Shown in pieces: positions 25,714 through 35,214 of a stretch of 64,000 bases of DNA. A program made the translations under genes and the position numbers. Position 1 is the stretch's first letter; each line of letters opens with the position of its first letter. The DNA comes from CAADGL01 sp964643885. Lineage in GTDB: Bacteria; Planctomycetota; Phycisphaerae; UBA1845; Fen-1342. The DNA lies in assembly GCA_964643885.1 (NCBI GenBank), contig CAZXUI010000004.1, positions 61,402 to 125,401 of the forward strand, read 5' to 3'. The notes below the pieces were generated by a model. It saw only the letters and a program-made list of their open reading frames with translations. It was not told the origin of the DNA and searched no databases.

Positions 25714-26741
25714 TCATTCGAACGACCGCTCTGATCGGCGCCCTGCTCTCCTGCTCCCTCGCCGCGGCCCAGTCCGATTTCGACCGCGACCGGCAGCTCA
25801 TCGTCCGCGCCGCCGGCCAGCAGGCCCAGCAGCCCGCCAACGACCAGGCCGATGCGGCCCCGCCGCAGGAGGACCTCGACTCGGCCGAGGGCCAGGCCCG
25901 GCACGAATTGCTCCTCTCGCAAGCCCGCCTCGAGCTCGTCCTGGCCCGCAAGGCCCTGCGCGACAACCAGCCCGAGCCGGCCGCGCGGCGAGCGAAGGCC
26001 GCCCTGTCGGTTCTCGCGACGCTGCCCGAGAGCCCCGAGCGCGAAAGCTTCGAGCTTCAGGCGGAGGGAATCCTGGTCCGCGCCGAGCGGGCCGGTGTCG
26101 ACGTCGCCGCGATCCCGGCCAGCGCGCCAGAATCCGCCGCCGCGGGCCGGAGTGAGTCTCGCAAGCTGCCGACACCCGCCGTGCTGCGGGCCGAGCAGAA
26201 CAAGGAGAGCTGGCGCGTGCAGAGCTGGGTCGACCTCGACGTGGCCGAGTCGGAGCTGCGGATGCTGACCGAGGCGGACGCCGCCCGCGTCGTGCCCGGC
26301 AGCGAGATCGCCTATCCGCCCGACTGGGCCGCTCGCACGGCCCGCCGCCAGCCGTACGCCTCCGGCCAGATCGCCCGCTCGGAGAGCTGGGTCGATGAGA
26401 AGGGCCAGGAGTGGTACGTGGCGCTCTACGACATCCGCGAGCTCAGCTACGTTCCGCCGGACTTCGTCGTCCCCGGCGGCGTGCATCCGTGGGAGAACCT
26501 GATGTACGCGCTCGACCGCGAGGCTCTGCGGCGCCGCAGTATGATTTTCAGCGGCTACGCGGATGACCTGGCGGCCGGCCTGCCGCTGCTGAACTTCTTC
26601 GGCGGCGGCGTGGATCCGTTCCTGCTGCGCGGCCCGAAGTACAGCCCCGCAGCCCAGCAGCAGATCGCCGACATGGTGCAGGCCTTCCTCGACCGCACGA
26701 GCGAGGCCCGGGTCATCACCGTTCCGTCGGTCAACCCGTAG
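25710..26741 (+). CDS. Secreted protein of unknown function
   Basis: A 343-aa protein starts at the ATG overlapping the previous stop. The signal peptide is ALIGALLSCSLAAAQ. Residues about 25-125 are an Ala/Glu/Arg-rich helical region, probably coiled coil (ARLELVLARKALRDNQPE). The rest is a compact domain rich in Trp/Tyr (WVDEKGQEWYVALYDIREL, YALDREALRRRSMIFSGYAD). I recognise no family. Translational coupling with the HEAT-repeat gene suggests the two products work together. Confidence 0.75.
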   Translation: MIIRTTALIGALLSCSLAAAQSDFDRDRQLIVRAAGQQAQQPANDQADAAPPQEDLDSAEGQARHELLLSQARLELVLARKALRDNQPEPAARRAKAALSVLATLPESPERESFELQAEGILVRAERAGVDVAAIPASAPESAAAGRSESRKLPTPAVLRAEQNKESWRVQSWVDLDVAESELRMLTEADAARVVPGSEIAYPPDWAARTARRQPYASGQIARSESWVDEKGQEWYVALYDIRELSYVPPDFVVPGGVHPWENLMYALDREALRRRSMIFSGYADDLAAGLPLLNFFGGGVDPFLLRGPKYSPAAQQQIADMVQAFLDRTSEARVITVPSVNP

Positions 26742-26800
26742 GCGCGGCGGACCGCGCGGGTGACGCTGGCGTAGCAGGCGGGCGGCGGCATAATGCTCGC

Positions 26801-27976
26801 ATGCACATCTGCCACGTGATCACGCGCCTCATCATCGGCGGCGCGCAGGAAAACACCCTGCTGACATGCGAAGGATTCGCGGCCCGCGGCTACGAGGTCA
26901 CGCTGATCACCGGCCCGACCACCGGCCCCGAGGGCAGCCTCGTCGAGCGGGCCCGCGCGGGCGGCTATCGCCTGATTGAAGTTCCCGAGCTGCGTCGCGC
27001 GATCAATCCCTGGCTGGATGCCCGCGCCCAGCGCGAGTTGATCGGCCATTTCCACCATCTGCGGCCCGATATCGTCCACACGCACAGCAGCAAGGCCGGC
27101 ATCCTGGCCCGTTTCGCCGCCTCGCGCGCCCGCGTGCCGATCATCGTTCACACGGTGCACGGCATGAGCTTCAACCGCACGCAGCCGTGGGCCATGCGGC
27201 GGGCGTTCGCGCTGCTGGAGCGCTGGGCCGCGTTTCACACCGACGCGATCGTCACCGTCGCCGACGCGATGATCGAACAAAGCGTCGCCGCGCGCATCGC
27301 CCCGCGCTCACGCTTCACGACGATCTATTCGGGCATGGAAGTCGAGTGCTTCACGCCGACACGCTATGACCGAAGCGCCATCCGCGCCGCCTGGGGTCTG
27401 CCGCCGGGCGACGACAGGATCGTCGTCGCCACCGTCGCGCGGCTCTTTCGCCGCAAGGGATACGAGCAGCTCATCCCCATCATGCAGCGTGCCGCCCGCC
27501 GCGAGCCGCGCCTGCACTTCGTCTGGATCGGCGACGGCGCCCAGCGCGAGCAGTACGTCACGCAGCTCCGCGGCCTCGGCCTCCAGCAGCAGACGACGCT
27601 CGCCGGCCTCGTCCCGCCCCAGCGAGTCCCCGAGCTGCTCGCCGGCGTCGACCTGCTCGCGCATACGTCGCAATGGGAAGGCCTTCCGCGAGCCGTCGTG
27701 CAGGCCCTGCTGATGCAGATACCCGTCGTCGCCTTCGACCTCGATGGAACGCCGGAGGTCGTCCTGGACGGCCGCACCGGACGCCTCATCCCCCACAACC
27801 ATCTCGACACCTTCGCCGGCGCCCTGGTCGAGTTGGCCGGCGATGCGGACCAGCGCCGCCGGCTGGGCCAGGCCGGACGCGAGCATTGCCTGGCCCGCTT
27901 CGATCACCGCCGCATGGTCGACCAGATCGAGCAGCTCTATCTGCGGCTCGCGCAGCAGCGAAATGTCGAGGTTTGA
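26801..27976 (+). CDS. Family 4-type glycosyltransferase
   Basis: A 391-aa GT-B fold enzyme. The N-terminal domain has the Gly-rich start (ITRLIIGGAQENTLLTCEGF) and an HTHSSKAG segment. The C-terminal domain has VATVARLFRRKGYEQLI and the nucleotide-sugar-binding E-x7-E region (SQWEGLPRAVVQALLMQIPVV). It probably transfers a sugar to a lipid or polysaccharide at the cytoplasmic face of the inner membrane. The donor and acceptor are unknown. No other polysaccharide genes are adjacent. Confidence 0.9.
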   Translation: MHICHVITRLIIGGAQENTLLTCEGFAARGYEVTLITGPTTGPEGSLVERARAGGYRLIEVPELRRAINPWLDARAQRELIGHFHHLRPDIVHTHSSKAGILARFAASRARVPIIVHTVHGMSFNRTQPWAMRRAFALLERWAAFHTDAIVTVADAMIEQSVAARIAPRSRFTTIYSGMEVECFTPTRYDRSAIRAAWGLPPGDDRIVVATVARLFRRKGYEQLIPIMQRAARREPRLHFVWIGDGAQREQYVTQLRGLGLQQQTTLAGLVPPQRVPELLAGVDLLAHTSQWEGLPRAVVQALLMQIPVVAFDLDGTPEVVLDGRTGRLIPHNHLDTFAGALVELAGDADQRRRLGQAGREHCLARFDHRRMVDQIEQLYLRLAQQRNVEV

Positions 27977-28045
27977 CCCCCCGCCGCACCTGCCCCCTGC
28001 CGCTGCTGTCACGCGCTCGCATCTGCCACGCGGCCGCGCTCGAGC

Positions 28046-28609
28046 CTACGAACCATTTCGCGCCCGCGAGATGGCCTTGTTCACCTGCTCGATGACCGCC
28101 CGCGGCTGCGACACGTGCTCCCAGACCATCGCCGCAGACCCGTTCAGCGGCTCCAGCACGATCGTCCCGATCCGCAGCATTCGCTGCCAGTTGCTCTGCC
28201 GCAGCTCGGCCCGCGCCAGCCGTGTCAGCAGATTTTCCGACACCTTCACGCTCATCACGCCGCGAAAGCGGATCACGCGCCGATTCGTGAGAATGTACAG
28301 CCGGCTGGCCCACTCCAGCATCGCCAGCACGACCCGCGACACCGCCACCAGCACGATCCCCGCCAGCAGCGCCGAACTGGCCGACCACTGCACCGGCGGG
28401 GCTACCCGCGCAACGATCGCCCACAGCAGGCCGCAGACCAGCACCGTCCGACCCGCCACCAGCGGCATGTACCAGAGCGACGGCTTGAGCGACAGCTCGA
28501 TGATCTCGCCGCCGTCCAGCAGCGCCAGCGACCGCGGCGCGGCATCCTCGATCGTGGCCACGCCGCCGGCGGCCATGCCGAAAGGATCGTGTGCGGGCGG
28601 ACGCGTCAT
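28046..28609 (-). CDS. Membrane protein with bacterial PH domain
   Basis: A 187-aa protein has two hydrophobic segments (about residues 45-95: MPLVAGRTVLVCGLLWAIV and ALLAGIVLVAVSRVVLAML). A bacterial PH-like (bPH2/YdbT-type) domain follows: RLYILTNRRVIRFRGVMSVKVSE, then IGTIVLEPLNGS. The exact role of such proteins is unclear. The ATG overlaps the TGA of hpt by 3 nt, so it is translated together with it. The product is inner-membrane located by inference. Confidence 0.82.
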   Translation of the reverse strand: MTRPPAHDPFGMAAGGVATIEDAAPRSLALLDGGEIIELSLKPSLWYMPLVAGRTVLVCGLLWAIVARVAPPVQWSASSALLAGIVLVAVSRVVLAMLEWASRLYILTNRRVIRFRGVMSVKVSENLLTRLARAELRQSNWQRMLRIGTIVLEPLNGSAAMVWEHVSQPRAVIEQVNKAISRARNGS

Positions 28610-29148
28610 GGCATCAACTCCTTGCGGAGCACGCCGATGTGCGGAAAGTTCCGGTAGTGGTCGTCGAAGTCCAGGCCGTAGCCGACCACAAATAGATCTT
28701 CTATGTCAAAACCGACAAAGTCAACCTCCGCATCCGGCGGCGCCTTGGACGGCTTGCGCAGCAGCACCGCCGTCCGCACGCTGGCCGGTTCGCTCCGCCG
28801 CACCATTTCCTGCACCCGCCGCAGCGTCCGGCCGCTGTCGAGAATGTCGTCGACGATCAGCGCGTCGCGCCCGCGCAGATCGCCGACCAGGTCGACGACC
28901 GTCCGCGGCTCGAGCCCCTGGGTCGTCCGCCCGGGATAGGCCGAGACGTGCACGAGCGCGATCTTCATCTTCAGCGGAAGTTCGCGGATCAGGTCGGCCA
29001 GGAAGATGATCGATCCGGAGAGAATCGGCACGAGCGTGAGCGCGGCGCTGCCGTGGTCATACGTGGCCGAGATCTCCGCCGCGAGCGCTCGAACGCGGGC
29101 CTGGATCTGCTCCCGGCTCAGGATGATTCGATCGATGTCGGCATCCAT
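28606..29148 (-). CDS. hpt: Hypoxanthine phosphoribosyltransferase
   Basis: A 180-aa purine salvage enzyme that joins hypoxanthine or guanine to PRPP to make IMP or GMP. The PRPP-binding loop is clear (ALIVDDILDSGRTL), and PILSGSIIFLADLIREL, VHVSAYPGRTTQGL and VGYGLDFDDHYRNFPHIGVL are typical HPRT segments. The ATG at 29148 is chosen because upstream codons run into the repeat array. It is coupled to the PH-domain gene. It stands near purine genes only in the broad sense that purH is 18 kb away. Confidence 0.95.
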   Translation of the reverse strand: MDADIDRIILSREQIQARVRALAAEISATYDHGSAALTLVPILSGSIIFLADLIRELPLKMKIALVHVSAYPGRTTQGLEPRTVVDLVGDLRGRDALIVDDILDSGRTLRRVQEMVRRSEPASVRTAVLLRKPSKAPPDAEVDFVGFDIEDLFVVGYGLDFDDHYRNFPHIGVLRKELMP

Positions 29149-29186
29149 GGGGGCATTATATCGCCCGAGGCGAATCGCGCGGCTTT

Positions 29187-29851
29187 GGGGAGCGCGGGAG
29201 TCTCGCCCGCAATCAGAACCCCGTGCGCCAAGCACGGGGTCAACTGATCAGCGACTGACCCGCCGCTTGGCGCGGCGGGTTCTGATTGTCGCGCGGCGGG
29301 TTCTGATTGTGGTGCCGCGTCAGAACCCCGTGCGCCAAGCACGGGGTCAACTGATCAGCGACTGACCCGCCGCTTGGCGCGGCGGGTTCTGATTGTCGCG
29401 CGGCGGGTTCTGATTGTGGCGCCGCGGGTTCTGATTGTGGCGCCGCGTCAGAACCCCGTGCGCCAAGCACGGGGTCAACCGATCAGCGACTGACCCGCCG
29501 CTTGGCGCGGCGGGTTCTGATTGTCGCGCGGCGGGNNNNNNNNNNNNNNNNNNNNNNNNNNNNNNNNNNNNNNNNNNNNNNNNNNNNNNNNNNNNNNNNN
29601 NNNNNNNNNNNNNNNNNNNNNNNNNNNNNNNNNNNTGACCCGCCGCTTGGCGCGGCGGGTTCTGATTGTCGCGCGGCGGGTTCTGATTGTCGCGCGGCGT
29701 CAGAACCCCGTGCGCCAAGCACGGGGTCAACTGATCAGCGACCGACCCGCCGCTTGGCGCGGCGGGTTCTGACGCGCGCGTGCCACTGCTCTGTGAACAG
29801 TGCGATCCGGCCACACGTACCCTGGGGAGCGCGGGCGTCCCGCCCGCAATC
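29187..29851. repeat. Nested palindromic tandem array interrupted by a scaffold gap
   Basis: Higher-order units starting CAGAACCCCGTGCG lie at 29214, 29321, 29449 and 29701 (spacings 107 and 128 nt before the gap). The 21-nt difference equals an extra copy of a 21-nt sub-repeat ending GGTTCTGATTGT. Each unit has two hairpins. The first has arms ACCCCGTGC/GCACGGGGT around GCCAA; the second has arms ACCCGCCGC/GCGGCGGGT around TTGGC (GCCAA on the other strand). The array is flanked on both sides by a same-orientation element GGGGAGC-GCGGG(A/C)G-TCY-CGCCCGC-AATCA (29187-29215 and 29824-29852). It fills the space between hpt and the HD-domain gene. Confidence 0.9.
29536..29635. other. Scaffold gap of 100 N inside the repeat array
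   Basis: A run of exactly 100 N, a conventional unknown-length gap, lies within the tandem array. The array length is therefore not known. Confidence 0.99.
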
Positions 29852-29857
29852 ATGACG

Positions 29858-30556
29858 TCACGAAATCGGGATTCCCGCATCCGCCAGCGCGCGCGTCACG
29901 TCCGCCGCAGAGACATCCCGCGCCAGCGACGACATGAACGATTCAACCGCCTCCAGCCGCGTTCGCGCAATCTGACGCGACAGCTCGAAGCGCAGTCCTT
30001 CGTTGATCCGCGCCTCCCAGAAGCGGTACTCGCGCTGCCGCGCCCAGTTCGCCAGCACCGCCTCCAGCGGCCGCCCCTCCGCCTGATACTGCCGAAACTG
30101 CCGCAGCACGTACAGCACGCCGATCTCGTCGAGACTCTCCGCTTCGGCCACCACCTGTGCCTCCGGCAGCTTCGTGTCGCGAATGTTGCACTGGCGGATC
30201 GCCTCGACCGCTAGATCGAGTACTTCGCGCGGCAGCGCGCCGTCCAGTTCGCTCGCCAGCAGGTTCGCCGCCAGCTCGCGCTGAATGTCGTTGGTCGGCC
30301 GGTTCAGAACCTGCCAGTGACTGACCTGTCCCTCGCGCGCCTGAATCGCCCAGCCCGCGTCGTGAAACAGCCCGGCCAGCGCGGCCGCCGTCGGGTCCGG
30401 CCGCTCGTCTGATAATTCCGGCACGCGGCCGAGAAGGCCGGTCAGGCGCATGACGCGCTGGCTGTGCTCCCACAGCCACAGGTCGCCGTCCGGCCGATTG
30501 CTGGGCACACGGAGCAGCACCCGGGCTCGCGGAAGAATGGCTTTTAGAGATTCCAC
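29858..30556 (-). CDS. HD-domain protein
   Basis: A 232-aa protein starts at a GTG with GGAG 5 nt upstream; the longer frame from 30625 has no ribosome site. Residues about 25-110 carry HD-type metal-hydrolase features: a His in LWEHSQRVMRLTGLL and the HD pair in ALAGLFHDAGWAIQ, followed by helices with RQCNIRD. It is probably a phosphohydrolase acting on a nucleotide or signalling molecule. The C-terminal half is helical and Arg-rich (WARQREYRFWEARINEGL). The gene begins right after the repeat array in genome order and reads toward it. Confidence 0.75.
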   Translation of the reverse strand: MESLKAILPRARVLLRVPSNRPDGDLWLWEHSQRVMRLTGLLGRVPELSDERPDPTAAALAGLFHDAGWAIQAREGQVSHWQVLNRPTNDIQRELAANLLASELDGALPREVLDLAVEAIRQCNIRDTKLPEAQVVAEAESLDEIGVLYVLRQFRQYQAEGRPLEAVLANWARQREYRFWEARINEGLRFELSRQIARTRLEAVESFMSSLARDVSAADVTRALADAGIPIS

Positions 30557-30699
30557 TCGGTCTCCGAAATGTCCGTTTCGACAAATGACGGGGGATATTA
30601 TACGACCTGGCGTCCCCCGGGGCATGCACTCAGCTTAGCTTTGCCCGCGGAAGCTGACAAGCAGCGGTCAGCCCGGAAAACCGGCGCAAAGTGGACCCG

Positions 30700-32094
30700 T
30701 CATGTCGATGTTACGCGCGCATGCGAAGCGCGGCGCTCTTCGACGACTCCCGTCTCGTCCAGCTCCGCCGATTGCTCCTGCTCGACCGAAATGGCCGTTT
30801 CGGTAATCAAGCGCGACGAGCGGCTCCAGGTGAAGTAGTTCCACGCCCACTGAAACATGACAAGTATTCGGTTCTGAAACTCGATCAGGAAGAACAGGTG
30901 CACAAAAAGCCACATCAGCCAGGCTGCAAAGCCCGAGAAACGCAGCCAGCCGAAGTCCGCAACGGCCGCCGCTCGCCCGATCGTTGCCATGTTGCCGCGG
31001 TCCACATAACGAAACGGGGGCAGCGAGGTGCCGCGCCGGCGGGCCAGGATGGCCCGGGCGGCGTAGGCCCCCTGCTGCATCGCCACCGGCGCCACGCCCG
31101 GCAGCGGCCGGCCGCTCGCGTCGTGGCAGACCGCCAGGTCGCCGATGACGAAGACCTCCGGATGTCCGGGCAACGTCAGGTCCGGCTGGACCATCACGCG
31201 GCCCGCCCGATCCACCTGTGCTCCCGTCTGCTCGGCCAGCATCCGCCCGAGCGGCGAGGCCTGAACACCGGCCGCCCACAGCACCACGCGGCAGGGCACG
31301 TGCTCGTCATGATCTTTGCAGCGGAGCGTCACGCCGGCCTCGCCCACGTCCGTCACCATCGTCCCGGTCCGGACCTGCACACCCAGCCGCACGAGAGAGT
31401 GCGCCGCCCGCTGCGAGAGCTCCGGCGGGTAGCTCGGCAGCACGCGTTCGCCCATCTCCACCAGGAGAATTCGCGCGGCCGCCGGGTCGATGCGGCGAAA
31501 CTCGTCCCGCAGCGTCTTGCGAGCGATTTCCGCCAGCGCCCCGGCCAGCTCGACGCCGGTCGGCCCCGCCCCGACGACGATGAACGTGAGCTGCTCGCGT
31601 ACGCGGGCCGCATCACGCTCGAGCTCCGCCCGTTCGAAGGCTAACAGCACGCGGCGGCGGATCTCCGTCGCGTCTTCGATCGTCTTGAGCCCGGGGGCAT
31701 AGCGCTCCCAATCGTCGCGGCCGAAGTAGGTGTGCCGCGCGCCGGGCGCGACGATCAGCGAATCGTACTCAAAGAGCCCATCCGCCGTCGCGACGCATCG
31801 CGCCGCCACGTCGACCCGCACGACTTCACCCAGCACGACCCGCACGTTCCTCTGCCGGCTCAGCACGCTCCGCAGCGGGGCGGCGATGTTCGCCGGCGAA
31901 AGCCCGCCGGTCGCCACCTGATACAGCAACGGCTGAAACAGATGAAAATTGCGGCGATCGATCAGCGTTACCCGCAGGCCCGGATCGCGCAGCGCCCGCG
32001 CCGCCGTCAATCCGCCGAACCCGCCCCCGATGATGACGACCCGATGCACGTCGCTGAGTTCGCTCGCACCCGCTCCGACCGCGCCCGTCTCCAT
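30700..32094 (-). CDS. ndh: Type II NADH dehydrogenase (NDH-2)
   Basis: A 464-aa FAD-dependent NADH:quinone oxidoreductase of the single-subunit, non-pumping type. The FAD-binding GxGxxG is at the N-terminus (VVIIGGGFGGLTAARAL). The NADH-binding motif is central (FIVVGAGPTGVELAGALAEI) and a second FAD contact follows (PEVFVIGDLAVCHDASGRPLPG). A hydrophobic C-terminal segment (FAAWLMWLFVHLFFLIEFQ) serves as membrane anchor. It offers an alternative to complex I, part of which is encoded 9 kb away. Length and order are normal for the family. Confidence 0.93.
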   Translation of the reverse strand: METGAVGAGASELSDVHRVVIIGGGFGGLTAARALRDPGLRVTLIDRRNFHLFQPLLYQVATGGLSPANIAAPLRSVLSRQRNVRVVLGEVVRVDVAARCVATADGLFEYDSLIVAPGARHTYFGRDDWERYAPGLKTIEDATEIRRRVLLAFERAELERDAARVREQLTFIVVGAGPTGVELAGALAEIARKTLRDEFRRIDPAAARILLVEMGERVLPSYPPELSQRAAHSLVRLGVQVRTGTMVTDVGEAGVTLRCKDHDEHVPCRVVLWAAGVQASPLGRMLAEQTGAQVDRAGRVMVQPDLTLPGHPEVFVIGDLAVCHDASGRPLPGVAPVAMQQGAYAARAILARRRGTSLPPFRYVDRGNMATIGRAAAVADFGWLRFSGFAAWLMWLFVHLFFLIEFQNRILVMFQWAWNYFTWSRSSRLITETAISVEQEQSAELDETGVVEERRASHARVTST

Positions 32095-32203
32095 GCCGGC
32101 CCATCCTTCCTCACGAGTATAGAGCCGCCCGCAGCGCTTGTCGCGCCGCCGCTCACTGGTTACCCTGCCCGCTCGCTCCGCTGCGCTGAGGCATCGGGGG
32201 TCA

Positions 32204-33016
32204 ATGTACGTTTCGCTTTATTCGATCGATCCGCGTACTGGGAACGGCTGCCACATGCACCTGACCGCCGCCGAGTCGCCGTGTTTCCGCCTGGTCCTGA
32301 CCATCGACCAGTGCGACGTCGTCTACCTTGATCGCCGCTTCCCGAACTTTCGCGAGGCACAGTCCTGCGTCGCCGACGCCGTCTGCTCGCATTTCGCGGC
32401 CGGCCGGGTCGAATCGATCCGGATGGAACGCGCACCCGCGCGCGGCCGGCCGTCCGCCGGAGCGTCGACGAACGCCCGGCCCGGCGAAGCCGGCGACTGG
32501 TCGATCGAGAAACGCTGGGGCCGCGATGTCGTCGCGCGCATCCTCGCACAACGCGGCCTACTCTACCCGACCCCGACACTGCACGTGCCCGCACCCGCCG
32601 CCTCGACCGATCACACCGATCCACCCACGCGCGGCGGAGACAAACCGAGCGGGGCAGACGATGCATCGCGGCCGACCCGCCCCGGCCACCGCCCGACTCG
32701 CTGGGACCTGATGACGACCGCAGCACTCCTTGTGACCGCGTCGGTCGGCTTCTTCGTCGTCCACACTGAAGGCCGGCCGCAGGACGCGTTTTCGTATCAA
32801 GCCGACGCACCCTCGCTCGTCTCACAGAGCGTCTCGTTCGATGGCCTGCACCTGCTCGTCCCCGATTCGGCCGCCGCGCCCGCCTGCGGCTCGCCGCGGC
32901 GTATCGCCGATTCGAATCAGCCGCGCCCGGTCGACCGCACGCCGTACTCGGCCTCGTTGAACGACGCCCCCCGCGGTCGGCCCTTCATCCGCCCGCGCGA
33001 GTCGGTCCGGCGCTGA
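32204..33016 (+). CDS. Hypothetical single-pass membrane protein
   Basis: A 270-aa frame starts at an ATG preceded by GGGGG. Residues about 1-75 form a small folded domain (MYVSLYSIDPRTGNGC, LVLTIDQCDVVYLDRRFPN). A Pro/Thr-rich linker follows, then one transmembrane segment (about 168-190: LMTTAALLVTASVGFFVVH) and a short extracytoplasmic tail. No family is recognised. Opposite-strand frames exist here too, so it is only moderately secure. Confidence 0.5.
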   Translation: MYVSLYSIDPRTGNGCHMHLTAAESPCFRLVLTIDQCDVVYLDRRFPNFREAQSCVADAVCSHFAAGRVESIRMERAPARGRPSAGASTNARPGEAGDWSIEKRWGRDVVARILAQRGLLYPTPTLHVPAPAASTDHTDPPTRGGDKPSGADDASRPTRPGHRPTRWDLMTTAALLVTASVGFFVVHTEGRPQDAFSYQADAPSLVSQSVSFDGLHLLVPDSAAAPACGSPRRIADSNQPRPVDRTPYSASLNDAPRGRPFIRPRESVRR

Positions 33017-33164
33017 GGCGCACCGCTGGCCGAGACGCGGCTCCCGGGCCCGCGCCGCCGAGTCCGCCCCGCCCGCCGCGGACACAGCCTCACCGTGTCC
33101 GAGGCCCGCTTTCCGCGTCTATAATGCGCCTCGCGCCCGAGATGGCCGGCGATCGAGGTGAACG

Positions 33165-35129
33165 ATGAACGCAGGCAGCGAGCATGCACCCGCTGCGGAC
33201 ACTCGGGGCGAGTCGCCGGCCGCGTGGCTCGACCTGTACGAGTCCGAGATCAACCAGCGGCGCGAGGCCCTCGCCCGGCGCGAATCCACCTGGTCCTGGC
33301 TGCGGCTGGCGATCTTCATTGTCGCCGTCGGCGTCTGGCCGTTTCTCTACATGCGGCCGGTTCTGGCGGGCGTACTGACGATCATCGCGGTCGTCGCCTT
33401 CGTCATCGCGGTCCGGCGGCACCAGGCGCTGCGTGAGCAGCGCGAGCACGTCGACCGCATCCTCCAAGTGATCGGCGAGGCGCGCCGCCGCCTGGGCGGC
33501 CGGGTCGAACTCATCCGCGACTGGCAGCGGCCGGATCGTGACGACGATGACGTTTCGGACCTCACGTCCGTCCTCGAACACGGTCCCTGCTGGGCGCTGA
33601 CGGGCCAGGAACGCGACGACCTGGATCTGTTTGCGCCGCCCGTCGGCGTTTTCGGCCTGCTCAACCGCACGTCGACGACCTTCGGCGCACGCCGCCTGCG
33701 CGACTGCATGGACAACCTCATGCTTTCGCCTGAGCATATCGAACGGCGTCAGCAGTCTGTCCGCTGGCTGGCGCAGCATCCGGCCGAGCGGCTCGAGTTG
33801 CTGGCCGAGCTCGCACGGCTGCAAATCGAGAACCGTCGCCTGGCGCGGCTGACGCGCGCGCTCCGCGACGCGCACCCGCTCGACCTGCCCCTGCCCGCAC
33901 CCGCCCTCCGCGCCTGGTCCGTCTTCACGGGTGCCGGCATCGTCGCCGCGATCGTCGGCGTGATCAGCGGGCAGTTCATCTTCGGCTGGCCGCTCTCGCT
34001 GCTGATTCTGATCAACATGTCGCTCTACGGCCGGCTGGCAGGCCGGCTGCGGCACGCGCTCGACCCGTGGCAGGATACGGAGTGGGCCGCGCGCGGCTAT
34101 CTGGCCGTGGCGCGCTGCGGCGTGCACGTCCTGCCGCGCGACGGCGAGCTCGGCGTGCTGCGCGAGTGCTTTCTCGCCGCCGGACAGCACGCCGCCCTCC
34201 CCCGGCTGATGAGCCGGCTGCGCTGGACCGAAAGCGGCGGCCTGATGGGCTTCCTGCTCAACACGCTGATGCTGATCGACCTGCACGTCGCCCGCTCACT
34301 GACCCGCTGCGTCGTGGCCCATCAGCGCGAGATGATCTCCGGCCTCGCCGCCCTGGCCGACCTGGAAGCGCTGCTCTCGCTCGCCTGTTTCGCCTGGGAG
34401 CAGCCGGTCGCTGCCTTCCCCCGCTTCGCCCCCGACGCACGCATCGAAATCACCGGCGGCCGCCATCCTCTCATCGACCCGCAGCGCGTCGTCCCCAACG
34501 ACGTCCGCCTCGACGGCCGAACACGCGTCTGGGTCCTGACCGGCTCCAACATGGCCGGCAAGAGCACGCTCCTGCGCATGACCGGCACGAACGTCGTGCT
34601 CGCTCAGCTCGGCACAGCCGTCGCGGCCGACGCGATGAACTGGTCGCCCCTGCGGCTGATCACGGACTTGCGCGCCCGCGACAACCTTGCCGCCAGCGAG
34701 AGCTACTTTCTGGCAGAGGTGCGGCACCTGCGCCGCATGGTCGTACCGCCGGACGGCGACGAGCCGATCCTCGGACTGATCGACGAGCCCTTCCGCGGGA
34801 CGAACTCGCGCGACCAGACGGCCGCCAGCCTCGCCGTGCTTCAGCACCTGCTCGAATCGCCGCACATGTTCATGGTCGCCACGCACGACCGCCATCTGAC
34901 CGAGCTGGCGGACGGCGAGCTCGCCCGCAACTATCATTTTCGCGAGAACCTCGGCGAGCACGGCATGGTCTTCGACTACCGCCTTCACGCCGGGCCGGCT
35001 ACGACGCGAAACGCCCTGCTCGTGCTCGAGCGCGAGGGCTACCCGCCCACGCTGCTCGAGCGGGCCCACGGCTGGGCGGGCGACGCCAGCGAGGACCTGG
35101 CCTCCAGCGACGGCCGCATCGATCGCTGA
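33165..35129 (+). CDS. Membrane-anchored MutS-family ATPase
   Basis: A 654-aa protein. The N-terminus (residues about 40-85) has two hydrophobic segments (LRLAIFIVAVGVWPFLYM, VLAGVLTIIAVVAFVIAV) and a second pair lies near 245-285, so it should sit in the inner membrane. The rest keeps the MutS core lever and ATPase domain: DLFAPPVGVFGLLNRT, Walker A VLTGSNMAGKSTLL (about 456-469), the DNLAASESYFLAEV signature, Walker B ILGLIDEPFRGTN and the MVATHDRHL switch. The mismatch-recognition domain I is absent. It is therefore not a mismatch-repair MutS in the usual sense; its role is unknown. Confidence 0.88.
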   Translation: MNAGSEHAPAADTRGESPAAWLDLYESEINQRREALARRESTWSWLRLAIFIVAVGVWPFLYMRPVLAGVLTIIAVVAFVIAVRRHQALREQREHVDRILQVIGEARRRLGGRVELIRDWQRPDRDDDDVSDLTSVLEHGPCWALTGQERDDLDLFAPPVGVFGLLNRTSTTFGARRLRDCMDNLMLSPEHIERRQQSVRWLAQHPAERLELLAELARLQIENRRLARLTRALRDAHPLDLPLPAPALRAWSVFTGAGIVAAIVGVISGQFIFGWPLSLLILINMSLYGRLAGRLRHALDPWQDTEWAARGYLAVARCGVHVLPRDGELGVLRECFLAAGQHAALPRLMSRLRWTESGGLMGFLLNTLMLIDLHVARSLTRCVVAHQREMISGLAALADLEALLSLACFAWEQPVAAFPRFAPDARIEITGGRHPLIDPQRVVPNDVRLDGRTRVWVLTGSNMAGKSTLLRMTGTNVVLAQLGTAVAADAMNWSPLRLITDLRARDNLAASESYFLAEVRHLRRMVVPPDGDEPILGLIDEPFRGTNSRDQTAASLAVLQHLLESPHMFMVATHDRHLTELADGELARNYHFRENLGEHGMVFDYRLHAGPATTRNALLVLEREGYPPTLLERAHGWAGDASEDLASSDGRIDR

Positions 35130-35214
35130 CCGGCCGCGACTTCCGCTGAGAACGAGAGAACGGCTGAAACGGCACGACTTGACAGAACCGTCGGGCTGCG
35201 GTGGATTCGCAGAG

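Noticed and set aside
29187..29851. Insertion sequence or transposon
   Set aside because: There is no transposase frame. Open frames there are read-through of short palindromic repeats and of the N gap.
32160..32825. 221-aa minus-strand frame opposite the hypothetical membrane protein
   Set aside because: It is Arg-rich low complexity, while the plus strand has a ribosome site and a plausible transmembrane helix.
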